Assembly: GCA_029204045.2 (NCBI GenBank) | Contig: CM055063.1 | Span: 40,209,562 to 40,273,561 of the forward strand | Direction: 5' to 3' | Source: Tillandsia leiboldiana | Taxonomy: Eukaryota > Streptophyta > Magnoliopsida > Poales > Bromeliaceae | DNA: 64,000 nt | Shown here: positions 10,409-22,077 of the stretch, one piece after another | How the letters are laid out: the number at the start of each line of letters is the position of its first letter | How positions within the stretch are numbered: position 1 is the first letter of the stretch | Translations under genes and position numbers: made by a program | The notes under the pieces: generated by a model | What the model saw: only the letters and a program-made list of their open reading frames with translations | What the model was told of the DNA's origin: nothing | The model's database searches: none

Positions 10409-10431
10409 GGGTTTTAGGTTTATCTATCTTG

Positions 10432-12390
10432 ATGGGTGAAAGTGGTAATATTTATAGACCTCATCTTTTTGATGGGACTAATTATGCTTATTGGAAAGTG
10501 CGGATGAGAGCTTTTCTCATCGCAATTGATTAGCGAGTATGGCAATCCGTGGAATGCGGTTGGGTGCATCCTGTTGAGGAAGTAGGAAATTCTACTACCC
10601 CAAAACCTCGCTCTAGATGGTCCAAAGAGGAATTTGAAAGATCTTCTTACAATGGGAAGGGTATGAACGCTTTATTAATTCTCTTTCCCTCGACTGAATT
10701 TACAAGAATTTCTGCGTGTGAATCCGCGAAGGAAATTTGGGATATTCTCAAAATTACACATGAGGGTACTAATCTTGTAAAAATTCAAAAGCTCCAGATG
10801 CTTACTAGTCAATTTGACTCTATTCATATGGAAGAGCATGAATTGTTTACAGATTATTACACTAGACTTCAAGATGTAATAAATACATGTGCTAATTTAG
10901 GAGAAAAGATCCCGGAGTCGAAAATTGTAAGAAAGATACTTCGGACTCTTCCGGAACGGTTTAGGGCAAAGGTTACCGCCATAGAAACCGTTAGTCATCC
11001 GGATGAGATGAGTGTAGAGGAATTAGTAGGTGCTTTGCAAACTTATGAATGACTTTTCCTACTAATCAAGTTTCTTCCAAGTTTCTTCTAAGCTTACAGG
11101 TATTGCGTTCAAATCCACAAAGGAAGAAGATAGCGAATCAAGTTCCGACGATGAAATCTCTATTGCCGATTTTGAAGAACAATTGGCGCGGATCACAAAG
11201 AAATTTCGTCGGAAATTTTGGAAGAATCGAACCGATGGATCTTCATCCACGAAACCATCTAAAGGATCATCGGGTTCTAAATCCTCTAACCTCAAATTCC
11301 TTGCAAAATCTTCTAAGGAAAAAGATGAATTCGAAGGGGAAATCCGATGTTATAGATGCAAAGGCTACGGCCATATTTCAACGGATTGTCCTACTCCGAA
11401 ATTATATAAAAAGAAGGCTTTGCAAGCGAAAACTTGGGACGATTCTACTTCTAATGATCGACCTCAAGTAAAGAGGAAAATGCCGTTGCTTTTCATGCCT
11501 CTCAAATTCCCTCCTCTAATTTGTGTTTATCATCTTTAGTCACTGACTCTACTCCTTTGATTTTGCATGAAACATCAACATCCAACGGAGAGTCATCAAG
11601 TGAGGGGGAGTCGGACGAAGAAGAACTCGTTGAGGCATATCAACAACTTCTTGCGGAATCTAAGAAGATGGCCAAGCATATCAAGAAGTTGAGGAAGCAA
11701 CGACTTGAGAATCAAGACGAGAATCATGCTTTAAAGATAAAACTTCATGATCTCGAGGAGGAACAAGGACGTTTATTGAATAACAATAAAATCCTCCAAG
11801 AAAAGCTAAACCAATCGGAGACAAACGCTAATCATATATGGACAAGATTGGTTTTCTAGAAAAACAGTTTGAGGAAATTCATGTCACCAACCAAGCAGTG
11901 ACCAAACAAGTTCATCAACTTAAATCCGACATACAAAGGATTCACAACCGATTCCAAGAGACTTGAGTGTATGTCCGGTTTAGGTCAAACAAGCAAGGTT
12001 GGTTTGGGTTTAAAAAGTACTCAAACTGTGCAATGCTTCAAGTTCCACAATTCAAATTGAAAGGAAGAACGTGTCACCTTTGTGGACTTGAAGGACATTT
12101 GGTGAAGAATTGCCCCGAAAAAGAGAAAGAAGAGTCCTTCGGCAACTTCATCTACGGAGCGAACTCACCGGACATCAAAAGACACTCAAGTCAAAGGAGT
12201 TCACTCAACCCACCAAAGGTCCGAGCCACAACATCAATCATTCAAGTGGATCACTGCGAGGCAAGACCTAAGGTGGATCAACAGTTCAAAGCGGACAACC
12301 CCCGGCCACAACGAATCAAGACAACCCAAAATCCAGCGATTTTGGATTCGGAAAGGTGATATCTTTCCTTGTCTTAAGTCTAATAGCTTA
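10432..12390 (+). pseudogene. gag: Copia E gag, broken
   Basis: Gag of a relative of B/C/D. It starts MGESGNIYRPHLFDG. Codon 34 is TAG (10531), and a one-base deletion near 11049 shifts the frame after the capsid-like domain (...VEELVGALQTYE). Two CCHC knuckles are readable, CYRCKGYGHISTDC (about 11350-11391) and CHLCGLEGHLVKNC (about 12076-12117), separated by a coiled-coil segment (about 11640-11850), the same architecture as C. It ends KGDIFPCLKSNSL and a stop near 12390. No protease follows. Confidence 0.85.
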
Positions 12391-13333
12391 TGACTGTATG
12401 TAATGCTTTGATTGGTTTTCCTTTCATATTTTCTTAATCTTGCATTACATGTTTTCAATGCTCTTCGTTTTTATGACTTTGTTTTGAACAAAAGGTTTTT
12501 ACTGAACAAGTGCATTGAATAAAAAGGGCTTCACTTTATTCACTCCAAATTAATTTTATTTGTATTATCAACTTTACTCCATAATCATAATCTTGAAGAT
12601 ACTTCATTATAGGAGTTTTGTTATAAGCATCAAATTTTAGAAATCATGTGTGATCTTTAGATGCTTAATCTATCTCGGTTGTGTGAATTCATTGTGATAA
12701 ACGTGAGACAACCGATAGACTAAAATTGGGATTTAATTCTTTCACGTAAGAGATTGCATTCTTACAGGGTATTGAAATGATTTGCAAAAAGATGTGGAAA
12801 GAGTTACATCCGAAAGGAGTGTGAAACTACCACCACATGTTGGAAAGAGCTGCCCCCCGGTCGTCCGGTTTGTGTGTGAAGCTACCACATGTTATGGATG
12901 CTTGGTAATTTTATGAGAAAATCTTTAGTTGAAGCATTGAGATTTATATGCAAAACTCTTATATTTTGAACAATCTCCTGGTTGGTATAAGGTGGGATAG
13001 TTGAAAGATGCTCAAAGAGCCACCCTTAGGTATTTTAGTGCTTATCTCAATTTGAAAGGTAGAATTCAAGATTGATGTCGTTGGAAATCTCCGTATGTCA
13101 TCTTTGTAAATCCGTTACATCTTGATAGACTTTGGATCTCAAGATTATTTTGGATGACTTGTGTTTGATGAATATAACATGAAAAAACGGTTTATAATGT
13201 TTTACCTTTATTTTTCATGATTTTGGAGTAAACTTTTTAATTTTTGTGAAATTAATTGGATTGAATGACAATCTATTGTGGAAATCATTTGTTTTCAAAG
13301 CACTGAAATGAATTTTCTTGATGGTATAAAAAT
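12391..13333 (+). mobile_element. Copia E region after gag: pol absent, conserved non-coding block present
   Basis: No protease, integrase, reverse transcriptase or RNase H signature. From about 12781 to 13030 it matches, diverged, the non-coding block that follows pol in C (43214-43465) and D (22078-22340). E is therefore a deletion derivative that kept gag and the post-pol region. It runs into the gap; its 3' LTR is not visible. Confidence 0.65.
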
Positions 13334-13433
13334 NNNNNNNNNNNNNNNNNNNNNNNNNNNNNNNNNNNNNNNNNNNNNNNNNNNNNNNNNNNNNNNNNNN
13401 NNNNNNNNNNNNNNNNNNNNNNNNNNNNNNNNN
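13334..13433. other. Assembly gap (100 N)
   Basis: Exactly 100 N, usually a placeholder for unknown length. It hides the 3' parts of E and B and the rest of the A 5' LTR. Confidence 1.
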
Positions 13434-14676
13434 AGGAAAACCCATAAACACTTTGAAACTCTCACAAGTTCCATTGTACAGGACTGCCAGCAAGGTGCTA
13501 CAAAGATCATGAATTAAAACCTAATACAAACTCAGATCTGGGGAGAATGATACATACAATATTGTAGATTTCGGTCATGAAAAGGTTCCCGCCAAAATGT
13601 CAAATATTCCATCCATACTACCCAGAAAGGCCAAAACACACTGAGGACTGTTAAGGATTCCAGACTGAAATGAAGGGTCCAAAGATGGGCCTTAAAACTC
13701 TGTAAAAACATGAGAGCTAGGGGAAGAGTTGAAGACAAAAATTGTTAGCCTTACCTCTGGTCGAGAACGTAGAAACCAAAAATGAGCTCAAAATTCCAAG
13801 AACATGAGTCCCTGGGGATTTCGCACTGAAACGCGACGGAGAGGTTCACAAACTGCAACAATTGGTGTGCTTGCTCAAGGAGAAGAGGATGGTGATAAAG
13901 CCTCATAATCCACCTCTTTGCTGATGCAGAGAAGGAGGGTTTCCAATAATTCCTCTGTAGAAGCCCCAAGGTTGGGGAAGCCTCAAAAGAGGGAGAAGGA
14001 GGTGGCATGAAGACTCCTAATAGAAGAGGAAGGAGAGGTGTGAAGGGGAAAAAAACCCCTTCGGTTCATGTGCAAGGCACAGTGCTGGGCCAGGCCCAAC
14101 CCGGCCCAGCCCGCGCGCTGGCTGGGGGCACGTGGCGCCCATCCCGGGCGCCCGCCCCGGGCGACGGCCAGGATGGGGCCCGTGACGCGGCAGCCCGCCA
14201 GGGGCGAGGTGCCGCGTGTCCCCGCGCGGGAACGCGCGAGGCCGGTGCGCGCACAGGGGCGCGACGCGTGGCCCGCGCCACCTCCCTGCGCAACCGACAC
14301 GTGGAGATCCGCAGTCGATGCGCCTGGTGCACGCGCGCTCCATGGACACGGCGCCTTTAAATAAGTCCAAATAAGCTCAAAAATGCCTATTTTGCTATTT
14401 TCGCGCGCCGAGTCCAATTCCGACCTCCAAAACTCCAAATAATGCAACCAAATAGCCGTTTTGATCGTTTTTCCGCGTGAATCCAAATACGGTGTCCATT
14501 TGCGCGAAACCACCTCTATTTTTCGACGAAATTCCCAAGTAACCAATCTTGATCAATTTCTCACACTGAGTCTGTTTTCGGGGTCCGATTGCGCGCAATC
14601 CACACTATCCACAGAAATATGGCCTCCGCAAGCTGTCGATCACACTGTAATGACCACGAAGGTCCGGGTCTTCACA
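13434..14676 (-). mobile_element. Gypsy-type LTR J, right part
   Basis: The right border reads GGTCCGGGTCTTCACA, like the A LTR end (GATCCGGGTCACCACA). The segment 14440-14530 is similar to A (340-440) but clearly diverged, so it is another family. No polypurine tract follows 14676. It may be a solo or truncated LTR inserted in the internal region of G. GC-rich ORFs at 14007-14370 are shadows. Confidence 0.5.
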
Positions 14677-15242
14677 CGCTATCAGTCACTGGAGCCCATC
14701 TATCTGCTCCAACTGTCACACTGCGTTACTCTTAGGCGTCGAAACCTGTCTTCCTGTCGGCGGGGAATTTCCGCCGACGGCAAGAAAGTCTGACCTGCTG
14801 CTGGACCACTCCAACAGATGCGGTTCCCTGCTACGCAGCTCGTATACGTCGTTTGACCCCGAGCCCTCTCGTGACTCGGGTCAAAACAGGTGCGTCTCCC
14901 TATGTGGTGTCATCGCTAATATGCACACACACGACACAACCAGCCCAAATTTAGCCATTTGAGCAACGCGCAGTCTATACACCGACAAAAAGGCTCGTCG
15001 ACCCAATCATGCGAAAGTATAAGAGGGTACTCCTTTTCATCTCCAACATTACGTTGTCGGCGCCAACGTAATATTCGAAGAATGAAAGCTCGTCGCCCTC
15101 GATCAGTCCAACATCCTTTTTGGGAACAACAATAACCAATCAAATACTTTCGCCCAATATCAACACTCTCTCACTAAACCCCTCGTGCCCTAAACCCTAG
15201 AGTCTCCCTAAGGTTTGCTAACCAACTAGGACTATTCCTAGG
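14677..15242 (-). mobile_element. Derivative G, remnant internal region next to its primer site
   Basis: No coding domain. The block around 14990-15075 resembles the internal region of A near 3855-3925, including a CTCGACCCAATC string. It is read as the 5' end of the internal region of a coding-less chromovirus derivative, cut by LTR J. Confidence 0.5.
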
Positions 15243-15253
15243 CTCTGATACCA
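15243..15253 (-). other. Primer-binding site of G (tRNA-iMet)
   Basis: TGGTATCAGAG on the minus strand, nine bases from the LTR border at 15262. Confidence 0.85.
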
Positions 15254-15261
15254 CTCTAATC

Positions 15262-17600
15262 TGTCACGCCCGAGTCCGCCAATTTGTACGGTTCGGGCAC
15301 GCAACAGACCCGCCAATCGAGTAAGACTGTTTCTACCCGAAAGGAACGATAACATCCATAATAACACAACCAGTGTATGCGGAAGCTATATATCAGAGCA
15401 CTAAAAATCACTATAAATTAAAACTTTCATTCAATAACGAATAGTTAATGCGGAAATGAAAACATACAGGAGTGAACCATAAATAAACTTACTACAGTTT
15501 ACATTTCTGAACTTACAAATAAAATTATTACATTTCCTTTACATAAATTCCTCACTATACAAGGTTCACTCAAGAAGAAATACATAATGAGATACCTCTG
15601 CTAGACCCTCTAGGTCACCATGTGCTGGGCCCTTGCCCCTGTCGTATGCCTCGCTGTCTGCATCTGATCCGTCTCGACCGCTGCACCATTCCCGAACCTG
15701 TGGGGGGAGTCACCAAGGGGTGTGAGAACTTCATCTGAGTTCCCAGTGGGTTCAACCACCGAGAAAAAGTGTCCTACACCACTTGGTCCAATGGAAGCAA
15801 TAATAATACTGCTAGGAAACTAAATCCTCAATATCAAAATGCAGCTATGCAATAAACATATCACTACACTATCTGTGTATAACCATCTACCCAGCACTAC
15901 TCTGTCTAGCCACACTAGGCTGCTAAGCACCAACTCGGCCACTATGCCGCTGAATACAGGGTCCAACTAGCCCGGCCACCTTGGCCACTCTATTTTTCTT
16001 TATTCTTTAGATTCTGGTGCTTTAGTTCAAGTTAACCCTCGGAAATTCTTATCCAACGGGCCCGAGCCCGGTAGTCTTGCTACCATAAGATAAGATTTCT
16101 AGGTTGCCGATAACACCCGCAAGTGTTACCCCGCCCAACGGGGAACTTGTCATACGGGTCACTGCCCGGGAGAGGGACACTGCCCATGGCTCCGACAAGA
16201 TCTACGTTTCACCCCCGAAGGTACGCCCATTTATCTTTTTATATTTTCTTTCTTTTCTTTCTACTTTAGTCTTAGCCTCTTTGCCTTTGAACACTTGCTT
16301 TCCTCTTTATTCAGGTTATAGCTCCTTTTTGCCACTGGCAAATCACTTTCTCTTTTCTTTGAGCATTTAGCTCATTGCTTTCACTTTTAGCCATTCGAAA
16401 GTACCTCGTCCGACGGGTCACTGCCCAAGGGAGTCCTGCTCCACTTGACGAGTCTCAAATTCGAAGGCGCCAATTATATTTTCTTATGCTTTTAGCCACT
16501 TTAGCTTGCTTTTAATCTTTGCCTTTTAGCAACAATTTTTTCCTCTTATCCTAGGTCTTGCCATAAGGATAACTAGAGAGTCTCTGGACTCTTAAACATT
16601 TCTCTTTTATTTCTTTAACTCAAATTAAAGTTAAAGTTATTATCCATTTGCCCAGACACCCTATGACCTTCGGGTTATATTTGATCAACTCTTTAAACTG
16701 GGGATCTCATCCCACATTTCTGATTCCTCACTGAATCCTAGAGTTAACTAAACTCGTTTTCCTGCTTCACCATTAACTTAGAGTTACACTGACTCTAATT
16801 CCATGTTCCACTGTTATCTTAGAATTACATTGACTCTAATTTTTCTGTTTTCCTTTCATATCTCCACACTTGATCCCCTTTTCCATCTCCTGATTCCTTA
16901 CTGAATCTAGAGTCAACTTGACTCTATTTCTGTCTGTGAGTTTAAACTCTTCTAGCTCAACTTAGGTTCCCTTACCTAAGTCCCACGTCATACTTGTCCT
17001 AGAGTTCCAGGACTCTATGCTGACCTCTAGTTCACCTTAGGTTTCCTTACCTAAGTTCCATGTCATACTCATCCTAGAGTTCCTTGACTCTATGTTGAAC
17101 ACTAGTTCTCCTTAGGTTCTCTTACCTAAGTTCCATGTCATATACACCCTAGAGTTTTCGACTCTATGTTGATCACTCTATCCAGTGTCTTAGGTTATCA
17201 CCTAAGACCATGCCACTTTTCCTTCTAGGATAACTCCTAAGTTGATGTCACTCGGTCAAACCCTAAACTAGGTTTTCTCTAGTTTACTACCAACAAGTTC
17301 TGTTCCCTTATATCACATGATTCCTAGGGGTTGTACCCTAACATGATCACAGTCATCAAGTATTACCATTTCTACGTATGCAATTATTTTCATATCCATC
17401 ATAAAAATAATATTTATCCTCAAGTCCTTTTTGCAAATGAAATGAATTATTCCTTTGGCAACCGGCAGTTGCTTTATCATTGTGTCCATCTACACATAAA
17501 ATTTATCCTCTCTTGTGGATAAATCATAAATATCCACTTTTCCTCTAAATTTCTCTACACATGCACTATATCATATGGATTGGCAACCAACAGTTGATTC
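15262..17600 (-). mobile_element. G 5' LTR, first part, interrupted by Copia D
   Basis: It starts TGTCACGCCCGAGTCC. It has no coding signal. It contains a hairpin tandem array at 16736-17210 and ends where Copia D begins. I infer that it resumes at 28608. No target duplication supports this, so the join is uncertain. Confidence 0.55.
16736..17210 (-). repeat. Dual-hairpin tandem array in the G LTR (75-bp unit)
   Basis: Units start at 16961, 17036, 17111 and 17189 (period 75, 75, 78). Each has two hairpins: CTTAGGT-loop-ACCTAAG and TAGAGT-loop-ACTCTA. Loops differ (TCCCTT, TTCCTT, TCTCTT; TCCAGG, TCCTTG, TTTCG) while stems stay intact. Older TAGAGT/ACTC hairpins precede the array at 16738-16927. 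Confidence 0.75.
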
Positions 17601-18951
17601 TGTTGGGTTATATGTAATATAGATCTAAATAGGGGAAAAAACACCTAGAGGGGGGTGAATAGGTGTAAACAATAAACACTCAAAAATCATTGCGCAATAA
17701 AAACCCAATGCGGAAAAATAAAGAACACGCAAGATTTTTACGTGGAAAAACTCCAAACCGGAGTAAAAAACCACGGGACCGATAACACGGTGAAATCCAC
17801 TAGAATTGAAACACTTACAAGGTGATTTAACTTACTCACAGACGACTCAACCTTTTACCAATACGCTCCTAGTTGATCTTCTCCGCTCGTTCCGCAACGC
17901 GTCCGACATCCACGATCTGCGTCCAACGCCGAATCCCACGGCGTCCAACGTCGAGTCCCACGACGGTCCGACCGAATCCACGGTCTTCACCCAGTAGCAC
18001 GCTTCGAATCCCGAACGTACCTCGCTCAGAATCCACGAGAGCGGTTGCACCTTGAATCCACAAGGCCACGCGAGTCCACGCGCCGATTTGTGGAAAGCGT
18101 TGTTTTTGGGTGGTGATTGATCCGCCGAATACTTAGATCAAAGATAGATAGGAAATACCATCTAAGTATTAATTAGTTTGATTCAACTCAAGATGTGAGT
18201 ATGAAAACCTAGAATCAAACTAATCAATATAGATTGAAGAAACATAGAGTAATATCTAATGATTCCTTTCTTCTCTATATGTGGACTCTTAGGCCGTATA
18301 AGATGATATTTGAATATGACGGCTATTTTTCTTTTTATCGCCTTACCCTAGAAAATGGAATCATAGGTCTATTTATAGGTTAGAAACCCTAGGAAGGAGA
18401 TAAGATATCAAAAACTACCATTTCTGGAATTTTTACGGACGGCGATCCGGATCGGATTTCTGCGATCCGGATTGCAGTAGCAAGAAAGACAGTTTCCAGA
18501 AAAACGATGGTTCGGGATCCGGATCGAAATGGCTGATCCGGATCGTTCATACAGTTTCACCAACATCAACGTTCGGGATCCGGATTGCATTCCTGATCCG
18601 GATCGTGCAAGTAAAAAGGTAAAACTAGTGTTCGGGATCCGGATCATGAAATGCTGCGATCCGATTGAACCAGTGTATGAACGAAACCCTTCGGATCCGG
18701 AATTGGAATGTCTGATCCGGATCCTGAACATGTCCCATGTCCAGTTTTTGATTTTTATGCAATGAAAAATTCTTCCAGGTGTTTTCTACACTACAAGAAG
18801 TATTCGGATCACCAAAAATATTTAGTTAAACATACCTGATCCTTTTGAATTCTTCTTTCTTGAGAGTGAGTTAAATGATCCAACCTTCTTCACCTTCAAT
18901 CTTCAAGACTTGAACCTTTCACGAAATTACGCCAACTCAAATTCCGTAACA
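17601..18951 (-). repeat. Copia D 3' LTR (1351 bp)
   Basis: On the plus strand it starts TGTTGGGTTATATG and ends CCGTAACA next to the polypurine tract. It holds the U3 boxes (about 18440-18725) and hairpin array (about 17900-18080). Several hairpin loops here carry extra bases (GAATCCCAC), damage not seen in the 5' copy. Confidence 0.9.
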
Positions 18952-18967
18952 ATCTCCCCCTTTGGCG
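18952..18967 (-). other. Polypurine tract of D inside an inverted repeat
   Basis: The minus strand reads CCGCCAAAGGGGGAGAT, then the LTR. Flanking arms TCACGAAA (18919-18926) and TTTCGTGA (18969-18976) can pair, with inner GCC/GGC. The same arrangement occurs in C at 45835-45892. Confidence 0.75.
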
Positions 18968-19641
18968 GTTTCGTGACAAAACACAGATCCACTAAAGAAA
19001 ATTCAAAAAGATATTTTTGTTGCTATCACCATACAACAAAAATTTACAATGGAGATCCAGAAATTTTAAAACATGAGATAAACTCCTAAAACAGACTCTA
19101 GACTTAGACATCTGTACTCTCTGCACACAGAAATCATTCTTGACAAAAAGAATCGTTAGATACCTCAAGAATTGAAACATACAAACCAAGTACAGAGATA
19201 GAGTTTATCTGATCATCATGACATTTGAGAATTCAGATATGTAAGAGAATCATAGTCAAAAACCAACATATCTTCTATGCATTAAAACACCAAATGTCAC
19301 AAAGTGTTAGTCCAACATCAACTTGTTAGTCATATTACATGCCCAAATAGTTAGTCGAATAGTTAGTAGGGACATGCACACATAACACAAGATAAAAACC
19401 AAAGTTGAAGTTGAAGTGATACTTACCTTGATGTTCACACATTCACACAGTTTTCATATCATCATTGTTCATCATTGTTCAAGTTCTCTCTAAACTCTCC
19501 CCCCCTTTTTGTCACAAACGTTAGCCAAAAATACAAGACAAGGAGAGTTAAAAAGTTTAAATACAAATTAAGAAACGTGAGAGTTGAAGGGCACAAACCA
19601 AGAGCGTAAGAACCTGCAAAAGAGAAGATTAGTAGGAAACT

Positions 19642-21153
19642 TCATGAAGAATCGTCAGAGCTGATACACCCAAGCTTCTGAAACATTTTCTTGATCCGTT
19701 TATTCATGGAAGCTTGCTCCTTCTTCACTTCTCTGAGATCTTGGATCATCACAGCTTGTTCTTTCTTGACTTCTTTGAGATCTTCCTTCATTTCAGCGAA
19801 CTCAACAGACATGCGTTCTTGTTCGTTGGAGAGTCGCTGTTGTTCTTTAAAGATTGAGCTGACAGAAGCATCATCATCAGAGGTGGATGGAGGTGCCTGC
19901 TGTGCTGGTGGAACAGGAGCTGTAGAAGTAGTTGCTTGTGGTCGAGCTCTTTGTCGAATTGGAGGAGATGGAGGATCATCTTGTTTTGTCGATAGAGACT
20001 TCACAATTGTTGTCTCATTAATGGTGCCCAAACTGTACATGTATGAGCTCGCGCTTGTATCGACTTTAAACTTTCTAAGGATGCGCATGATTATCATTGG
20101 GTAGGGTAGTCTCTCTATGGGGTGAGAGTGTTCCACATACCGCGCCATCCTAGACCAAATGAGATAAGGAATATTCAAGTTTGCTCCCATCAATGCGGCC
20201 GGGTTTCCAAGAAGATAAAGGAATAACATCCTGTCCCATCGAAGAACCTTCGTATTCATGTTGGGAAGAATGTTGTAGCAGACAATGAAGTTTATATACC
20301 TATACTCTGGTCGAAGCTCTTTAGAGAAAACAGAATTTCCAGTTGACAAAGTATCCGGAACACAAATTCCATTGACTACAACTCTCCAGGAGTTGTCGTT
20401 GAAGCTTTGAGTTTTTAGGTAATGGAGTCCATCAGCTCTGGCTGTCATACCTAGCACATCTCCAATCAGTTGGGGTGTGACTTTGATTTTGATATTTTTA
20501 ACCAAAGTATGAAATTCTCGACGTCCATCCTCGTGATCAATTAGACTTGCAGCGTTCTGATAAAACATTCGAACTGAGTGTGGACAGTACCCAGTAGTCT
20601 CAGGGAAGTTGCAAATTTGAGCAAGACCAACCTGGTCAAACAAAATCCCAAAGACTGCAGATCGTTCCTTCATTGGTTTGACATTGACATGTCTCTCGCC
20701 AATGCATTCCCTCTTCTCAAAATTCTTGATTCTTGCAGAGCTGATGAAGTCTTGTGGAGAAGGTTGTCTAGCAACTGGTTGCTCATTGGAAATTCCTTGA
20801 GCACTGCCTCTTTTTCTTGCACCGGTTTTTCTTCGTGTCCCAACTGGATTTGGATCCATAGGGGCTTTTCCTTTTTCAGCTGCAGTAGGCTTTGAAGCTT
20901 TTGATGTTTCCGCAGGAGCTTTTCCTTTCGACGCAGTGGGTGCTGTTGCTTCAACTTGAAGCTCATCCCAATCAATTGATTCCGTTTCCGACTCCGTGTC
21001 GGAATCATCCTTAGTCTTCTTTGCTTTCTTGGCCCTCTTGGGCTTGGCAGTATCCTTGACATGAACCATGGCAGCAAGTAGGAAATAATCCATGTGATCA
21101 CCATTTTGATTGCTAGTGAAAAATGTATCCTGTGAAGACCAACTCAAGAACAC
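19642..21153 (-). CDS. aORF: 503-codon additional protein of Copia D
   Basis: Separate ORF downstream of pol, intact in D. Residues 1-50 end in a basic KRAKKAKKTK stretch followed by an acidic DSDTESETES run. A second basic run (RRKTGARKRG) is near 105-115; both look like nuclear-targeting or nucleic-acid-binding segments. Residues about 145-370 form a folded domain (FGILFDQVGL, GDVLGMTARADGLHYL, YLLGNPAALMGANLN) resembling the 'putative plant transposon protein' family seen as an extra ORF in plant retroelements. Residues about 430-495 are a coiled coil (EQQRLSNEQERM, EVKKEQAVM). No signal peptide or membrane helix is visible, so it does not look like an envelope protein. A candidate 3' splice site (CTTCACAG, 21130) falls inside the first codons, so translation may start at M21 or M29. 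Function unknown. Confidence 0.75.
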   Translation of the reverse strand: MFLSWSSQDTFFTSNQNGDHMDYFLLAAMVHVKDTAKPKRAKKAKKTKDDSDTESETESIDWDELQVEATAPTASKGKAPAETSKASKPTAAEKGKAPMDPNPVGTRRKTGARKRGSAQGISNEQPVARQPSPQDFISSARIKNFEKRECIGERHVNVKPMKERSAVFGILFDQVGLAQICNFPETTGYCPHSVRMFYQNAASLIDHEDGRREFHTLVKNIKIKVTPQLIGDVLGMTARADGLHYLKTQSFNDNSWRVVVNGICVPDTLSTGNSVFSKELRPEYRYINFIVCYNILPNMNTKVLRWDRMLFLYLLGNPAALMGANLNIPYLIWSRMARYVEHSHPIERLPYPMIIMRILRKFKVDTSASSYMYSLGTINETTIVKSLSTKQDDPPSPPIRQRARPQATTSTAPVPPAQQAPPSTSDDDASVSSIFKEQQRLSNEQERMSVEFAEMKEDLKEVKKEQAVMIQDLREVKKEQASMNKRIKKMFQKLGCISSDDSS

Positions 21154-21513
21154 ATGAAAAAATTGTTAATTTTCAAAAATTTGAAAAATTGTACCCAAAC
21201 AATCATAATCATGTAGAGAGACTAAAAATCAAATTAGTTTTGCAAAAAGAATTTTTAAAATAGATCAATTGCATGATTTTCAAAAATTCCTATTATATGC
21301 CCTAAAACAGAATTTTCAGAAATCGAAGCCCAAAAATTCGTTAATCAGGAGAATACCTAGCATATAATCAAAACTAATCTACCCAGAGTTCTTATTTCAA
21401 AAAAGATTTGACCAAAAACCATTCACAAACGAAAAGGATAGAAAAATCTCATCACGTTTTGAAGAAAATAGAGAAAACCTGTGAAAAACGAGATTTTGAT
21501 CAATAAAACTTAC
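21130..21513 (-). other. Candidate 5' intron upstream of aORF
   Basis: The minus strand has donor CCAA|GTAAGT at 21513 and a pyrimidine-rich acceptor TTGGTCTTCACAG ending at 21130; the 384 bp between are AU-rich like plant introns. In C the corresponding positions (44022-44405) are also 384 bp apart, but the donor is GCAAGT. Predicted only. Confidence 0.45.
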
Positions 21514-21648
21514 TTGGATTCGAAGAACTTGGGTTAGGAAAGCTCCAAGGTGCAAGGATTCTAGAGAGAGAGGCTCTAGAGACTTGAGAACAAAAGATTA
21601 AGGTAAAAGAAATCAAAACCCTTTCGTTCTTATTAAAACCCTAGCCGT

Positions 21649-21740
21649 GATCCGGATCGGATCGAGATTTCGATCCGGATCGGCTAGCCGCAGGAAGAAG
21701 CCTGCGTTCGGGATCCGGATCATTTAACCCGATCCGGATC
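21649..21740 (-). promoter_or_regulatory. Internal paired GATCCGGATC module before aORF in D
   Basis: Four decamers start at 21649, 21672, 21712 and 21731 (spacings 23, 40, 19), mirroring the U3 arrangement. On the minus strand they precede CTAGGGTTTTAATAAG, a TATA-like stretch, then a leader of about 120 bp and the candidate intron. It could be a promoter for a separate aORF transcript. Confidence 0.6.
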
Positions 21741-22077
21741 AGCTGCAACTTTTTCTTCAGAAAAATTTAGAAAAAATCCATAAAATCCAGAAAAAGTTTG
21801 TAAGCATTTTAGCACATCAACTTTAAACAAAAATCATCGTTTCATGTCAAGAGAAATAAATTATGTTAAATCTATCAATAACATTCAAATAATGACATGA
21901 CAATTTACAGAAATTAAAACTTTTAAAGTTGATCAAGTTCAAACACATCCATCATGATCTTATGAGTACGGCGTTTATCAAATCATTAAAATGGTAAAGA
22001 AAATGAATTACCAAGATCAATAGATGTTTGAAATCCCAAATAAATTATATAATGTATCTAGACAATCTGTTGAAGAG

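Noticed and set aside
14007..14370. Overlapping GC-rich ORFs in LTR J
   Set aside because: Several frames on both strands are open at once, as expected from base composition.
13434..14676. Missing half of the A 5' LTR
   Set aside because: Homologous but too diverged from the A 3' LTR (1-676) to be its pair; treated as separate family J.
19642..21153. Envelope protein assignment for the aORF
   Set aside because: No signal peptide, membrane helix or fusion-type segment is visible; basic runs and coiled coil fit better with a nuclear or structural role.
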